Shown piece after piece: positions 18,765 to 28,023 of a stretch of 64,000 nucleotides of DNA; within the stretch, counting starts at the first letter, position 1; every line of letters starts with the position of its first letter. Location: contig NZ_JAFVME010000005.1 in the NCBI RefSeq assembly GCF_018492665.1, forward strand, positions 124,001 through 188,000. The letters are read 5' to 3'. A program made the position numbers and the translations under genes. Origin of the DNA: Pedobacter sp. B4-66 (GTDB lineage: Bacteria > Bacteroidota > Bacteroidia > Sphingobacteriales > Sphingobacteriaceae). Below the pieces are notes generated by a model. It saw only the letters and a list, made by a program, of their open reading frames with translations, searched no databases and was not told the DNA's origin.

Positions 18765-21700
18765 TTACAATTTCCTTTTAACCTCTACTTGTTCGTAAGC
18801 TTCAACGATGTCACCTACTTCAATGTTGTTAAAGTTATGGATATTCAATCCGCACTCGTAACCTCTTGATACTTCTTTCACGTCATCTTTATAACGTTTC
18901 AATGAAGCTAGTTCTCCAGTGTAAATTACCACACCATCTCTAACGATACGGATCTTACTGTTACGTGTAATTGTACCATCCAATACCATACATCCGGCAA
19001 TTGTACCCACCTTAGTAATTTTAAAGGTATCTCTGATCTCAACGTTAGCAGTGATTTTCTCTTCAAACTCCGGAGCCAACATACCTTCCATCGCCGCTTT
19101 GATCTCGTTGATCGCATCGTAGATGATAGAATATAAGCGGATATCTATCTGCTCAGCTTCGGCTAGTTTACGTGCTCCTGGCGAAGGACGTACCTGGAAA
19201 CCGATGATGATCGCATCAGAAGCAGAAGCTAACAATACATCAGATTCAGAAATCTGACCTACCGCTTTACCAATGATGTTAATTTGAATCTCTGGAGTAG
19301 ACAATTTCAATAATGAGTCAGATAATGCCTCGATAGAACCATCCACATCACCTTTAACGATCAAATTAAGCTCTTTAAAGTTACCGATTGCCAAACGACG
19401 ACCGATCTCATCAAGAGTAATGTGTTTCTGAGTACGAAGCCCCTGCTCACGCATTAATTGTAAACGTTTGTTTGCAATCTCTCTTGCTTCAACTTCACTT
19501 TCAAGTGCATTAAATCGATCACCTGCTGTCGGCGCACCTTGCATACCCAATACCTGTACCGGTACCGATGGACCCGCTTTATCTACTTTCTGTCCACGTT
19601 CGTTAAACAACGCTTTTACACGTCCGCTATAACTACCAGCCAAAATAGGATCACCTATTTTCAACGTACCTGCTTGTACAAGAACTGTAGTAACAATACC
19701 ACGTCCTTTATCCAATGTAGCTTCAATTACACTACCTGTTGCACGTTTATTAGGATTAGCTTTAAGGTCCAGCATTTCTGCTTCTAATAATACCTTTTCT
19801 AATAACAAGTCTACGTTTAGTCCACTTTTACCTGATATCTCCTGCGACTGGAAAGTACCTCCCCAATCCTCTACCAGGATATTCATTGTTGATAATTGCT
19901 CGCGTATTTTTTCTGAGTTAGCACCCGGTTTATCAATTTTTGTAAAGGCAAACACCAATGGTACTCCAGCAGCCTGAGCATGGTTGATAGCTTCTTTTGT
20001 TTGAGGCATCACTGCATCATCCGCCGCTACAACAATAATTGCAATATCTGCTACCTTAGCACCACGTGCACGCATCGCTGTAAAGGCTTCGTGACCTGGT
20101 GTATCTAAGAAAGTAACTTGTTTACCAGTTGGTGTAGTTACCATATAAGCACCAATGTGTTGGGTAATACCACCCGCCTCACCGGCAACCACATTCGCTT
20201 TACGGATATAATCCAGTAGTGATGTTTTACCGTGATCCACGTGTCCCATAATGGTAACAACGGGAGCTCTTGGTAATAAATCTTCTTCCGAATCTTCTTC
20301 TTCGATAACAATATCGCTTTCATCATCAGGTTTAACGAATTGGATTTCGTAACCAAACTCATCAGCAACAATTGTTAAGGTTTCAGCATCTAAACGTTGG
20401 TTTATCGATACAAACATTCCCAAACTCATACAAGTTGCGATAATCTTTGTAACCGGCTCATCCATCATTGTAGCCAATTCATTTGCCGTAACAAACTCAG
20501 TAACCTTTAAAACTCTAGACTGCAATTCTTGCTCCATTGCAGCTTCATCAGCTGAAAGGGCAACATCATCACGTTTCTGACGACGTAATTTAGCACGCTG
20601 AGCAAATTTACCAGATTTACCTGCTCCACTTAAACGAGCAAGTGTTGCTTTAATCTGATCTTGTATTTCTTTTTCCGTAGGTTCTTCTTTTGGACCGCTA
20701 TGACCAGGACCTCCTGGTTTACTGTTCCTAAAGTTAGGCCTGTTGGCTGTATTATTAGTATTATTTCTAAAATCCGGTCTGTTGCTAAACGTAGGAGCAG
20801 GTTTTGGTTGCCCTGGTTGTCCAGGCTGTGCACCTTGCTGATTACCAGCTGCAGGTTGTTGGCCATGACCACCTTGTCCCGGATGTCCTCCTGGAGTTTT
20901 CTTACGTTTACGTTTTCTCTTCGCATCTGCGCTATCTGCAGAAGATGCTACTGGCTGAGACTTACGATCAGGTGTAGTTGGTAAAACAATTTTACCAATA
21001 ATATTAGGTCCAGAAAGTTTTACAGAACGAGCTTTAATTACTTCTGTTTCTTCAGGTTTTTCAACCTTAGGAGCTACAGGAGGAGTTGCAGGCACTACTT
21101 TAGGCGCCACAGGCTCTGGAGCTTTCACTACAACAGGCTGTTCTACAACTTTAGGCTGCTCAACCACTACTGGTTTAACTTCTTCTACTGGCTTTACAAC
21201 TTCAGCTTTAACCTCTTCAACCGGTTTCTCAACTTTCTCTACAGGTTTTTCTTCCTTCACAACTTCCTTAGGAGCTTCCTCAACTACCGGAGCTTTAGGC
21301 TCTGGTGCCGGAGTAGGCGCTGGGGCAGGTGCTGGAGCTTCTTCAGCTTTAACCGGGCGTGTTTTAGAATTTAAATCATCAAGATTTATTTTCCCAACTA
21401 TTTTAACACCTGGTAAAGAGCTTTCTTCTACCTTTTCTACTGGAGTTTCCGGAGCAGCCGGTTTAACCGGAGCTTCTTCCTTAGGCTTCTCAGCTGGAGG
21501 AGTATACGAATGAAGATTCTTAATTAAAACGCCTTCGTTTTCGAATTCAACATTTTTTCTAGGTGCCTCAGCAACTTTCTCAGTTACCTCTGGTTCATCA
21601 CGACGAATTTTACCAATAACAATTTGATTGGCTTCTTCTTTAACGATTTTATCGCCCTGAAACTCTTTTAACAGCGCATTATACATGTCGCGAGAGAGCT

Positions 21701-21821
21701 TAGTAGTGGGTTTATTCTCAACAGAAAAGCCTTTCTTTTCCAGGAACTCAACGGCCGTAGCTATCCCTACGTTAAGTTCCTTAACTGCTTTAAATAAAAT
21801 TATTGGTTTGTCGTCTGACAT
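18765..21821 (-). CDS. infB: Translation initiation factor IF-2
   Basis: At 1018 residues it is longer than the 890-residue E. coli protein because of a roughly 350-residue low-complexity N-terminal region rich in Pro, Glu, Lys, Val and Ala (about 85-360). The IF2_N helix domain is at the N-terminus and again at about 440-490. The G domain (about 525-690) shows [17 protein letters not shown] and TKID, followed by domains II-IV. It loads initiator fMet-tRNA onto the 30S subunit. It is the third gene of rimP-nusA-infB, 83 bases after nusA. Confidence 0.97.
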   Translation of the reverse strand: MSDDKPIILFKAVKELNVGIATAVEFLEKKGFSVENKPTTKLSRDMYNALLKEFQGDKIVKEEANQIVIGKIRRDEPEVTEKVAEAPRKNVEFENEGVLIKNLHSYTPPAEKPKEEAPVKPAAPETPVEKVEESSLPGVKIVGKINLDDLNSKTRPVKAEEAPAPAPAPTPAPEPKAPVVEEAPKEVVKEEKPVEKVEKPVEEVKAEVVKPVEEVKPVVVEQPKVVEQPVVVKAPEPVAPKVVPATPPVAPKVEKPEETEVIKARSVKLSGPNIIGKIVLPTTPDRKSQPVASSADSADAKRKRKRKKTPGGHPGQGGHGQQPAAGNQQGAQPGQPGQPKPAPTFSNRPDFRNNTNNTANRPNFRNSKPGGPGHSGPKEEPTEKEIQDQIKATLARLSGAGKSGKFAQRAKLRRQKRDDVALSADEAAMEQELQSRVLKVTEFVTANELATMMDEPVTKIIATCMSLGMFVSINQRLDAETLTIVADEFGYEIQFVKPDDESDIVIEEEDSEEDLLPRAPVVTIMGHVDHGKTSLLDYIRKANVVAGEAGGITQHIGAYMVTTPTGKQVTFLDTPGHEAFTAMRARGAKVADIAIIVVAADDAVMPQTKEAINHAQAAGVPLVFAFTKIDKPGANSEKIREQLSTMNILVEDWGGTFQSQEISGKSGLNVDLLLEKVLLEAEMLDLKANPNKRATGSVIEATLDKGRGIVTTVLVQAGTLKIGDPILAGSYSGRVKALFNERGQKVDKAGPSVPVQVLGMQGAPTAGDRFNALESEVEAREIANKRLQLMREQGLRTQKHITLDEIGRRLAIGNFKELNLIVKGDVDGSIEALSDSLLKLSTPEIQINIIGKAVGQISESDVLLASASDAIIIGFQVRPSPGARKLAEAEQIDIRLYSIIYDAINEIKAAMEGMLAPEFEEKITANVEIRDTFKITKVGTIAGCMVLDGTITRNSKIRIVRDGVVIYTGELASLKRYKDDVKEVSRGYECGLNIHNFNNIEVGDIVEAYEQVEVKRKL

Positions 21822-21904
21822 TGATATCCTATTTTTTCTTTAATTCTTATACAAAAGTAACGTTTATTCTTATTTATTTCATCTGTAAGTCATGAGTTTT
21901 TGTA

Positions 21905-23140
21905 TTATTCAAATTCTGATTTTAAAATACTCATCACTTCCTTGATGGTTTCTTCCTCCAAATCGGTACGTTTAACCAATTCATCAACAGAAAGTGCTAA
22001 CACACTTTTAGCAGTATCACACCCAATGGCTTTCAGCTCATCGATGATCCAGCTATCAATCTCATCCGAGAATTCTTCTATATCCACATCCTCATCTTCT
22101 TCACCAGCTTCACGGTAAACATCAATCTCATAACCGGTTAATTTACCAGCAAGTTTAATGTTATGACCACCGCGACCAATTGCAAGTGATACCTGATCAG
22201 GCTTCAAATAAACAGAAGCATGTTTTGTTTCATCATCTAATTTAATAGATGTGATTTTCGCAGGGCTTAATGCTCTGGTGATATATAATGAAATGTTGTT
22301 TGTAAAGTTAATTACATCAATATTTTCATTTTTAAGCTCTCTAACAATACCATGTATACGAGAACCCTTCATACCAACACAAGCTCCTACCGGGTCAATT
22401 CTATCGTCGTAAGATTCTACAGCAACTTTAGCTCTCTCTCCTGGCTCACGAACAATTTTCTTAATGGTAATTAAACCATCGAAAATCTCTGGAACCTCGA
22501 TTTCGAATAAGCGTTGTAAAAACTCAGGTGCAATTCTAGAAATGATAATTTTTGGAGTACTATTTACCATATCCACTTTAAGGATTACGGCACGTACGGT
22601 ATCACCTTTTTTGAAATAATCAGCTGGGATCTGCTCAGTTTTAGGCATCATTAATTCGTTGCCTTCATCATCAAGAACCAAAGTTTCTTTTTTCCAAACC
22701 TGATAAACCTCTCCAGTTACAATCTCACCAACTCTGTCTTTATATTTTTTAAAGATTTCGTCTTTTTCCAGTTCTAATACTTTCGAAACAAGAGTTTGGC
22801 GGGCAGCTAAAATAGCTCTTCTTCCAAAACTCTCTAAAGTGATCTGCTCAATGTAATCGTCACCAACTTCCATATCCGGATCCAACTGTTTAACTTCAGC
22901 AAGTTCAATTTCTAAATCGTCGTCCTCAGAAAAGCCATCTTCCATCACTTTTCTAGTACGCCAGATCTCTAAATCTCCGTTATCCGGGTTAACAATTACG
23001 TCACAATTCTCATCAGTACCATATTTTTTACGCAACATACTGCGAAATACCTCTTCCAGCACACTAATTACTGTAGGGCGGTCGATGTTCTTGAACTCCT
23101 TGAACTCCTGAAATGAATCGATTAAATTAATATTGCTCAT
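21905..23140 (-). CDS. nusA: Transcription termination/antitermination factor NusA
   Basis: A 411-residue NusA. The N-terminal RNA-polymerase-binding domain (about 1-130) is followed by an S1 domain (about 135-200) and two KH domains (GACVGMKGSRIHGIVREL and LAIGRGGHNIKLAGKL). An acidic C-terminal tail (EEDEDVDIEEF) leads to one helix-hairpin-like domain. It is shorter than the E. coli protein (495), which has two C-terminal acidic repeats. It lies 2 bases after rimP. Confidence 0.97.
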   Translation of the reverse strand: MSNINLIDSFQEFKEFKNIDRPTVISVLEEVFRSMLRKKYGTDENCDVIVNPDNGDLEIWRTRKVMEDGFSEDDDLEIELAEVKQLDPDMEVGDDYIEQITLESFGRRAILAARQTLVSKVLELEKDEIFKKYKDRVGEIVTGEVYQVWKKETLVLDDEGNELMMPKTEQIPADYFKKGDTVRAVILKVDMVNSTPKIIISRIAPEFLQRLFEIEVPEIFDGLITIKKIVREPGERAKVAVESYDDRIDPVGACVGMKGSRIHGIVRELKNENIDVINFTNNISLYITRALSPAKITSIKLDDETKHASVYLKPDQVSLAIGRGGHNIKLAGKLTGYEIDVYREAGEEDEDVDIEEFSDEIDSWIIDELKAIGCDTAKSVLALSVDELVKRTDLEEETIKEVMSILKSEFE

Positions 23141-23142
23141 TT

Positions 23143-23607
23143 TTATTTAAATGAAATTAAAACCTTTGTTTCTGTTATACTACTAAAGTCGATTCCGGTT
23201 TCTACCAGGATCGCCTTTTTTCCTTTTTCTTTCACTTTTGCCTCTATAGTGATGCCATTATCATCTACAGACAGCAATTTACCTTCTTTCACATCGCCAC
23301 CAGTAAGCTTTACACTTAACTCACGACCAATGTTTTTATCATATTGTCTTTTCAGTCTCAATGGCTCACCAACACCGGGAGATGAAACTTCTAAGTTATA
23401 AGCTTTATCAATGGTGTTTTCTTCTTCCAAATGAAAACCAACATGTCTGCTAATGGCTGCGCAATCCTGTATAGTGATTCCTTCATCGCCGTCAACATGG
23501 ATAATCAGTTTATTATTTGGCAGCATTTTCACCTCAACAAGAAATAGTTCCGGTCTGTCCGAAATTTTTTCTTCTACTAATTCTGTTACTCTTTTTTCTA
23601 TCTGCAT
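23143..23607 (-). CDS. rimP: Ribosome maturation factor RimP
   Basis: About 154 residues from the ATG at 23607 (a TTG lies two codons upstream). RimP assists late assembly of the 30S subunit. Family hallmarks are HVDGDEGITIQDCAAISRHV and YNLEVSSPGVGEPLRLKRQY. It is the promoter-proximal gene of rimP-nusA-infB, an order conserved across bacteria. Confidence 0.95.
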   Translation of the reverse strand: MQIEKRVTELVEEKISDRPELFLVEVKMLPNNKLIIHVDGDEGITIQDCAAISRHVGFHLEEENTIDKAYNLEVSSPGVGEPLRLKRQYDKNIGRELSVKLTGGDVKEGKLLSVDDNGITIEAKVKEKGKKAILVETGIDFSSITETKVLISFK

Positions 23608-23629
23608 AACCAATTCACCAATAATAGAA

Positions 23630-23653
23630 AAGAGGGGACTTCTGCCCCCTCTT
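23630..23653 (-). terminator. Terminator-like hairpin in the rimP leader
   Basis: Eight-base GC-rich stem aagagggg/cccctctt (loop acttctgc); on the minus strand it is followed by TTTTC. It could terminate the upstream lipoprotein gene. Because it lies downstream of the TACATTTG box at 23676-23669, it may instead be the 5' end of the rimP mRNA or an attenuator. Confidence 0.65.
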
Positions 23654-23668
23654 ACCTCTATTACCGTG

Positions 23669-23676
23669 CAAATGTA
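23669..23676 (-). promoter_or_regulatory. Predicted -7 box of the rimP-nusA-infB operon
   Basis: TACATTTG on the minus strand matches TAnnTTTG. The -33 box is poor. The expected start site falls about 8 bases before the hairpin at 23653-23630. Confidence 0.5.
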
Positions 23677-23749
23677 AGAAATATTTTTGCAAATTAAAAA
23701 TGCTATAACACAATCACTTCTAAAGTGATATAGATCTACTTTCGAATTC

Positions 23750-24184
23750 TTATCTGGTTAATAACTTCTGCGTAGGTTTTACTCCGTAACTCAATTCGCC
23801 TTTCATAATATCTTCAGCATTACCAAAACGCGCGTTTAAATACGTTATCACTAAGTAATCACGGTTCTTTACAAATGGTTTTTCGGGAACAAATACTACT
23901 TCATTGCCCTTAATGCTTATATTTCCTTCAATGGGCATCTCTTTTATAGCAGTGTCTTTTTCAGATGGCGTTTGCAAAACTGAGATCAGATTATGAAAAA
24001 CCGAGTCGGTCGCTGGAGCATCTTTCAGTTGTAAAAGACCTGCCTCGTTTATATTGCCAAATACAATGGAAGAACTATCAACAGAGAAACCTATTAAAAG
24101 TGGCTTACTATTTGTTGATGTACACGCAAAAACAGAGGAAATGGCACAAAACGCCATGAACACTTTAACAAAATACTTAAGCAT
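23750..24184 (-). CDS. Hypothetical lipoprotein
   Basis: A 144-residue protein of no recognised family. The signal peptide MLKYFVKVFMAFCAISSVFA is followed by the lipobox Cys (FACTS), so it should be lipid-anchored in the envelope. The mature part is predicted beta-rich and ends in a repeated strand pattern (GNISIKGNEVVFVPEKPF, DYLVITYLN). It is upstream of and co-oriented with rimP but separated by 136 bases with a hairpin, and diverges from the holin-like gene by 18 bases. Confidence 0.75.
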   Translation of the reverse strand: MLKYFVKVFMAFCAISSVFACTSTNSKPLLIGFSVDSSSIVFGNINEAGLLQLKDAPATDSVFHNLISVLQTPSEKDTAIKEMPIEGNISIKGNEVVFVPEKPFVKNRDYLVITYLNARFGNAEDIMKGELSYGVKPTQKLLTR

Positions 24185-24202
24185 AACACTAAATTACGCA
24201 TT

Positions 24203-24550
24203 ATGAAACTAATTGTAGAAATTTTATTGATGGGCCTTGCGGTATTTCTAGGCGCTAAAATTGTACCAGGAGTACAAGTAGACGGCTATGGATCTGCAAT
24301 TATTGCAGCTGTATTAATTGCCTTGGCGAATTCAACAATTGGCCTTATCCTAAGGGTATTTACGTTTCCGATCAACTTCCTTACACTAGGATTAATGTCA
24401 TTCATCATCACTGTTTTAATGATAATGTTGGTTGATTATCTAATGGCTGGCTTTAATACTAACGGATTTTGGGCTGCCGCATTTTTAGCAATTGCAATAG
24501 CCATAATTAAGGCCGTATTTGGAGCTATCGCAGGTACAGATAAAGATTAA
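24203..24550 (+). CDS. Phage holin family 4-like (PF04020) membrane protein
   Basis: A 115-residue inner-membrane protein with four hydrophobic helices. The pattern AVFLGAKIVPGVQVDGYGSA, ALANSTIGLILR and FPINFLTLGLMSFI is that of the widespread bacterial PF04020 family (YvlD-type). Despite the family name, no lysis function is established and no phage genes are nearby. It is monocistronic, with a terminator directly downstream. Confidence 0.9.
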   Translation: MKLIVEILLMGLAVFLGAKIVPGVQVDGYGSAIIAAVLIALANSTIGLILRVFTFPINFLTLGLMSFIITVLMIMLVDYLMAGFNTNGFWAAAFLAIAIAIIKAVFGAIAGTDKD

Positions 24551-24555
24551 AATTA

Positions 24556-24596
24556 AAGCGTCTTGTTAAAACTGTCTCATTTTTAACAGGACGCTT
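24556..24596. terminator. Bidirectional terminator
   Basis: A 16-pair stem (aagcgtcttgttaaaa with ttttaacaggacgctt, one G-T pair) followed by ctttttt. It serves the plus-strand PF04020 gene and, by its flanking A-rich side, possibly the convergent pyrophosphohydrolase gene. Confidence 0.85.
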
Positions 24597-24605
24597 CTTT
24601 TTTAC

Positions 24606-25070
24606 TTAAAGAATACTCACAAGATCTGCTGGAGAATAATTTATAGATTTTAGTGTTTTATCATCCTTAGTTCTATACACTAAGAACAAAGAATCTTCTT
24701 CTTTAAAATACGAATCACTATCGTCCTTAGCTTTATAATGAGCTATCGTTTGGTTTGCTTCTTCTATTGACTTACACGCTTTGCTCATATTTGAACGATG
24801 CACTTCATCAAATAGGTCTTTAAATTTATCCGCAAGTCCGAATTCTAAAATAGCTCCGGCCAAAACGTATTGAATATCACATAAAGCATCAGCTACCTCA
24901 ACCAAATTATTGTCTTCAATTGCTTGTTGCAGCTCTTTTACTTCTTCAACAAGTAATGAAACTCTTAAGTCACTTCTTTGTTTTGACGGGATAATTGGCG
25001 ATTTCTCTATAGGGTGCTTAAATGTTTTGTGAAATTCAGCTACCTGATTCAATGAATTTGACTCTTTCAT
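24606..25070 (-). CDS. MazG/PRA-PH-like nucleoside triphosphate pyrophosphohydrolase
   Basis: A 154-residue all-alpha NTP pyrophosphohydrolase (PF01503-like). The metal-binding signature is visible as LLVEEVKELQQAI (ExxE-type) and then EVADALCDIQYVL (E-x2-D). LADKFKDLFDEVHRSNMSKA closes the helical core. The family hydrolyses NTPs or phosphoribosyl-ATP; no his operon is nearby, so house-cleaning of non-canonical nucleotides is more likely. The C-terminal 40 residues are family-specific. Confidence 0.85.
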   Translation of the reverse strand: MKESNSLNQVAEFHKTFKHPIEKSPIIPSKQRSDLRVSLLVEEVKELQQAIEDNNLVEVADALCDIQYVLAGAILEFGLADKFKDLFDEVHRSNMSKACKSIEEANQTIAHYKAKDDSDSYFKEEDSLFLVYRTKDDKTLKSINYSPADLVSIL

Positions 25071-25138
25071 GCTTTAATTTGATTTATTAATTCTTCTATT
25101 TTTTACTGCTTTAATACTCAATTAAAAGTGCTCCTTAG

Positions 25139-25342
25139 CTACCTTTTTTTTACATGATCGGCCAGCTCATATCCACCTTGCTCACTTTTATCTTCTAAAA
25201 ACAGTAGTACTATTAATGAAACGATAGGAATAAGAAATGAGATAAAAAACCAGAACCAAAACTTCCTGCCCATGCTTTTTGCAAGTATTCCTGCAACAAC
25301 TTGAGGGATCAGCATAACACATAAAAGAAGTATTTCGGGCAT
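25139..25342 (-). CDS. Small two-helix membrane protein, hypothetical
   Basis: A 67-residue protein with two membrane helices (ILLLCVMLIPQVVAGILA and WFWFFISFLIPIVSLIVLLF) separated by a basic/aromatic turn (KSMGRKFW) and a charged tail (DKSEQGGYELADHVKKR). I do not recognise a family with certainty. It lies between the pyrophosphohydrolase and the acyl-CoA dehydrogenase, all on the minus strand. Confidence 0.65.
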   Translation of the reverse strand: MPEILLLCVMLIPQVVAGILAKSMGRKFWFWFFISFLIPIVSLIVLLFLEDKSEQGGYELADHVKKR

Positions 25343-25403
25343 AATTCTTTGTTTTTACAAGCCATAATAGACTTATAAAAACAAAGATAGCAAATACGAT
25401 TAT

Positions 25404-26543
25404 TTAACGAATAATCTCTCGGGAGATTACCATTTTTTGAATTTCAGATGTTCCTTCGTAAATCTGGGTGATCTTGGCATCGCGCATCAATCGTTCAACA
25501 TGGTATTCTTTTACAAATCCATAACCGCCATGTATTTGAACAGCCTCAACCGTTACATCCATAGCTACTTTTGAAGCATAAAGTTTGGCCATTGACCCCG
25601 CCAAAGTATAAGATTGTCCTTGATCTTTTAACCACGCGGCTTTATAAACCAGCATCCGTGCTGCTTCTATACTAGTTGCCATGTCGGCCAGCTTAAAGGC
25701 GATAGCCTGATGTTCTGAAATAGCCTTACCAAATGACTTACGCTGTTTAGCATAACTTAATGCCAGTTCATATGCCCCGGACGCAATGCCGAGCGCTTGT
25801 GCAGCAATACCAATTCGTCCACCTTCAAGAGTTTTCATCGCAAACTTAAAGCCGAATCCATCTTCACCAATTCTGTTTTCTTTTGGAACTTTAACATCAT
25901 TGAACATTAGCGAATGAGTGTCTGATCCGCGGATTCCTAATTTGTTCTCTTTAGGCCCAACAGTAAAACCTTCAGTTCCTTTCTCAACAATAAACGCATT
26001 TATACCTTTATGTTTTAATGCCTTATTGGTTTGTGCAATCACAAGATATGTTGAGGCAGTGCTACCATTGGTTATCCAATTCTTGGTGCCATTTAACAGG
26101 TAATAATCACCCTTATCTTCAGCCGTTGTTTGTTGCGATGTTGCATCAGAACCGGCTTCAGGTTCGGACAAACAAAAGGCTCCGATCTTTTCGCCGGATG
26201 CCAGAGGCTTTAAATACTTTTCTTTTTGAGACTCAGAGCCGAATGCCTCCAAGCCATAACATACCAACGAATTGTTCACAGAAACAACTACAGAAGCAGA
26301 TGCGTCTACTTTAGACAGCTCTTCCATTACCAGTACGTAAGAAAGCGCATCCATACCGCTACCGCTATACTTTTCTGAAACCATCATCCCTAAAAAGCCT
26401 AGCTCGCCAAGCTTTTTTACTTGTTCTGCAGGAAACTTCTGGTGTTCATCTCTTTCAATAACTCCAGGCTTAAGTTCATTTTGTGCAAAATCCCTCGCGG
26501 CCTGTTGAATCATCAATTGTTCTTCACTTAGTTGAAATAGCAT
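25404..26543 (-). CDS. Acyl-CoA dehydrogenase
   Basis: About 379 residues from the ATG at 26543, giving MLFQLSEEQLMIQQAARDFA; a longer frame to 26576 adds a spurious hydrophobic tail. FAD-dependent alpha,beta-dehydrogenation of acyl-CoA in the cytoplasm. The signatures are GAFCLSEPEAGSD, NGTKNWITNG, RKSFGKAISEHQAI and IHGGYGFVKEYHVERLMRD, with the catalytic Glu in IYEGTSEIQ. Substrate length cannot be fixed; short-chain/butyryl type is most similar. Confidence 0.95.
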   Translation of the reverse strand: MLFQLSEEQLMIQQAARDFAQNELKPGVIERDEHQKFPAEQVKKLGELGFLGMMVSEKYSGSGMDALSYVLVMEELSKVDASASVVVSVNNSLVCYGLEAFGSESQKEKYLKPLASGEKIGAFCLSEPEAGSDATSQQTTAEDKGDYYLLNGTKNWITNGSTASTYLVIAQTNKALKHKGINAFIVEKGTEGFTVGPKENKLGIRGSDTHSLMFNDVKVPKENRIGEDGFGFKFAMKTLEGGRIGIAAQALGIASGAYELALSYAKQRKSFGKAISEHQAIAFKLADMATSIEAARMLVYKAAWLKDQGQSYTLAGSMAKLYASKVAMDVTVEAVQIHGGYGFVKEYHVERLMRDAKITQIYEGTSEIQKMVISREIIR

Positions 26544-26641
26544 AATTATATATAATAAAAAAATACCTACCGCCAAATTTAGTGTTTCTCAACCAAATTA
26601 CTATGGCAGCATAGTATTATTTTTTATAATGTAATTACAGC

Positions 26642-26992
26642 CTATTTCAGCAAATGATTATTATCATCAGGGAAAACCAATATAGGATGGTATTTTTTTG
26701 CGTCTTCTATTGGTAAAGATCCGTAAGACATGATGATAAGTATATCACCCACCTGAACTTTACGGGCTGTAGCTCCATTCAAACAAACGGTTCCTGTTCC
26801 TCTTTCACCTTTTATTACATAGGTTTCAAAACGCTCGCCGTTGTTGTTATTTACGATCTGCACTTTCTCGTTTGCAATAATTTGGGCCGCATCCATTAGA
26901 TCTTCATCAATGGTAATGCTACCAACATAATTCAGTTCTGCCTGTGTTACTTTAACACGGTGGATCTTCGATTTTAATATCTCGATAATCAT
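26642..26992 (-). CDS. panD: Aspartate 1-decarboxylase
   Basis: A 116-residue PanD proenzyme that makes beta-alanine for pantothenate. The self-cleavage site Gly24-Ser25 (YVGSITID) yields the pyruvoyl group; K9, the Tyr in IMSYG and NGATAR motifs are conserved. It lies 44 bases after panC on the same strand, so the two committed pantothenate genes are together. Confidence 0.97.
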   Translation of the reverse strand: MIIEILKSKIHRVKVTQAELNYVGSITIDEDLMDAAQIIANEKVQIVNNNNGERFETYVIKGERGTGTVCLNGATARKVQVGDILIIMSYGSLPIEDAKKYHPILVFPDDNNHLLK

Positions 26993-27036
26993 AACGCAAA
27001 GTTAGATAAAGTTTGTGAATGAATGTTTCCCGTTTT

Positions 27037-27876
27037 TCAGCTAAGTATCATATTATCGATAAGCCTTGTTTGACCCACTTTTGCAGCCACAAGTGCTATA
27101 ATATTCTGGTCTTTTTTATCTGTTTCCGGAAGTAATGTTTTACCATCAGCAATGGTAAAATAATCAAGCTCAACCCCAGGTGTTTCTTCAATTAGCTCTT
27201 TAGCCTTTTGTAATAGCTCTGGTATACTTTTGCTCTTGAAATTTTCATGTACGTAATTAAGGGCACGACTTAAAACTAACGCGTTTTCTCTATCGGTAGT
27301 ATTAAGATGGATATTTCTGGAACTCATAGCTAGTCCGTCATCTTCTCTAATGATTGGGCAGGAGATGATTTGAACCGGAAGTTTAAAATAGGCTACCATG
27401 TTCTGAATCATGAGTACCTGTTGATAGTCCTTTTGTCCAAAAAAAGCAATATCAGGCTCCACTGCATCAAACAGTTTTTTTACGATTTGAGTGACCCCTT
27501 GATAGTGACCTTTTCTAAATTCGCCCTCTAAAAGAAATTCTGCAGGGCCAAGATCAATATGCCATGTCTCCTCGGTTGGATACATTTCCTTTACCGAAGG
27601 CATAAACACTACATCGCATCCAGCTTCTTTAAGCATAGCCATATCATGCGCTAACGGGCGTGGATATTTCTCCAAATCTTTAGGATCTGTAAATTGAGTA
27701 GGATTAACAAAAATGCTGCATACCACTACATCAGCCTGATGTTGAGCCATCTTTATTAACGACACATGGCCTTTATGCAGCGCACCCATAGTTGGCACTA
27801 AAGCAATTTTCTGCTGAGCCAATTTAATTGGACCAAGCAACGACTTTAACGCCGCGATAGTATTTAGAACTTCCAA
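27037..27876 (-). CDS. panC: Pantothenate synthetase
   Basis: A 279-residue PanC that joins beta-alanine and pantoate using ATP. HIGH-like PTMGALHKGH, FVNPTQF, FFGQKDYQQ and the KMSKS-like DGLAMSSRN motifs are present. The start is TTG at 27876 (MEVLNTIAAL), with no ATG near. Promoter-proximal to panD and divergent from the GlgA-like gene. Confidence 0.96.
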   Translation of the reverse strand: MEVLNTIAALKSLLGPIKLAQQKIALVPTMGALHKGHVSLIKMAQHQADVVVCSIFVNPTQFTDPKDLEKYPRPLAHDMAMLKEAGCDVVFMPSVKEMYPTEETWHIDLGPAEFLLEGEFRKGHYQGVTQIVKKLFDAVEPDIAFFGQKDYQQVLMIQNMVAYFKLPVQIISCPIIREDDGLAMSSRNIHLNTTDRENALVLSRALNYVHENFKSKSIPELLQKAKELIEETPGVELDYFTIADGKTLLPETDKKDQNIIALVAAKVGQTRLIDNMILS

Positions 27877-27900
27877 ACCAGCTTATAAAATTTCAGGGGG

Positions 27901-27931
27901 CAAAGTTGGTTATTTATCCATTCCCAACAAA
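27901..27931 (-). promoter_or_regulatory. Predicted promoter of panC-panD
   Basis: Minus-strand TTTG (27931-27928), 19 bases, then CAACTTTG (27908-27901), one mismatch from TAnnTTTG. It is 25 bases from the panC start. Confidence 0.5.
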
Positions 27932-27948
27932 ACATCTTGCGTATTATA

Positions 27949-27979
27949 TTGATAAATGTTATTATTTTGCTTACCTTTG
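27949..27979 (+). promoter_or_regulatory. Predicted promoter of the GlgA-like/DUF4270 unit
   Basis: A TTG -33 element (27949-27951), 20 bases, then TACCTTTG (27972-27979), a perfect TAnnTTTG. It is divergent from and overlaps the region of the panC promoter. Confidence 0.6.
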
Positions 27980-28023
27980 CCCCTTGATAATCTTTTCTTT
28001 AACATAAATTTTTATTTACGAAT

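Noticed and set aside
20900..21500. Repetitive Pro/Lys/Glu-coding stretch as a tandem-repeat array or frameshifted gene
   Set aside because: The reading frame is continuous with IF2_N and the G domain on both sides; low complexity is normal for IF-2.
24203..24550. Prophage remnant suggested by the holin-like name
   Set aside because: PF04020 proteins are widespread chromosomal membrane proteins; no endolysin, capsid or integrase gene is nearby.
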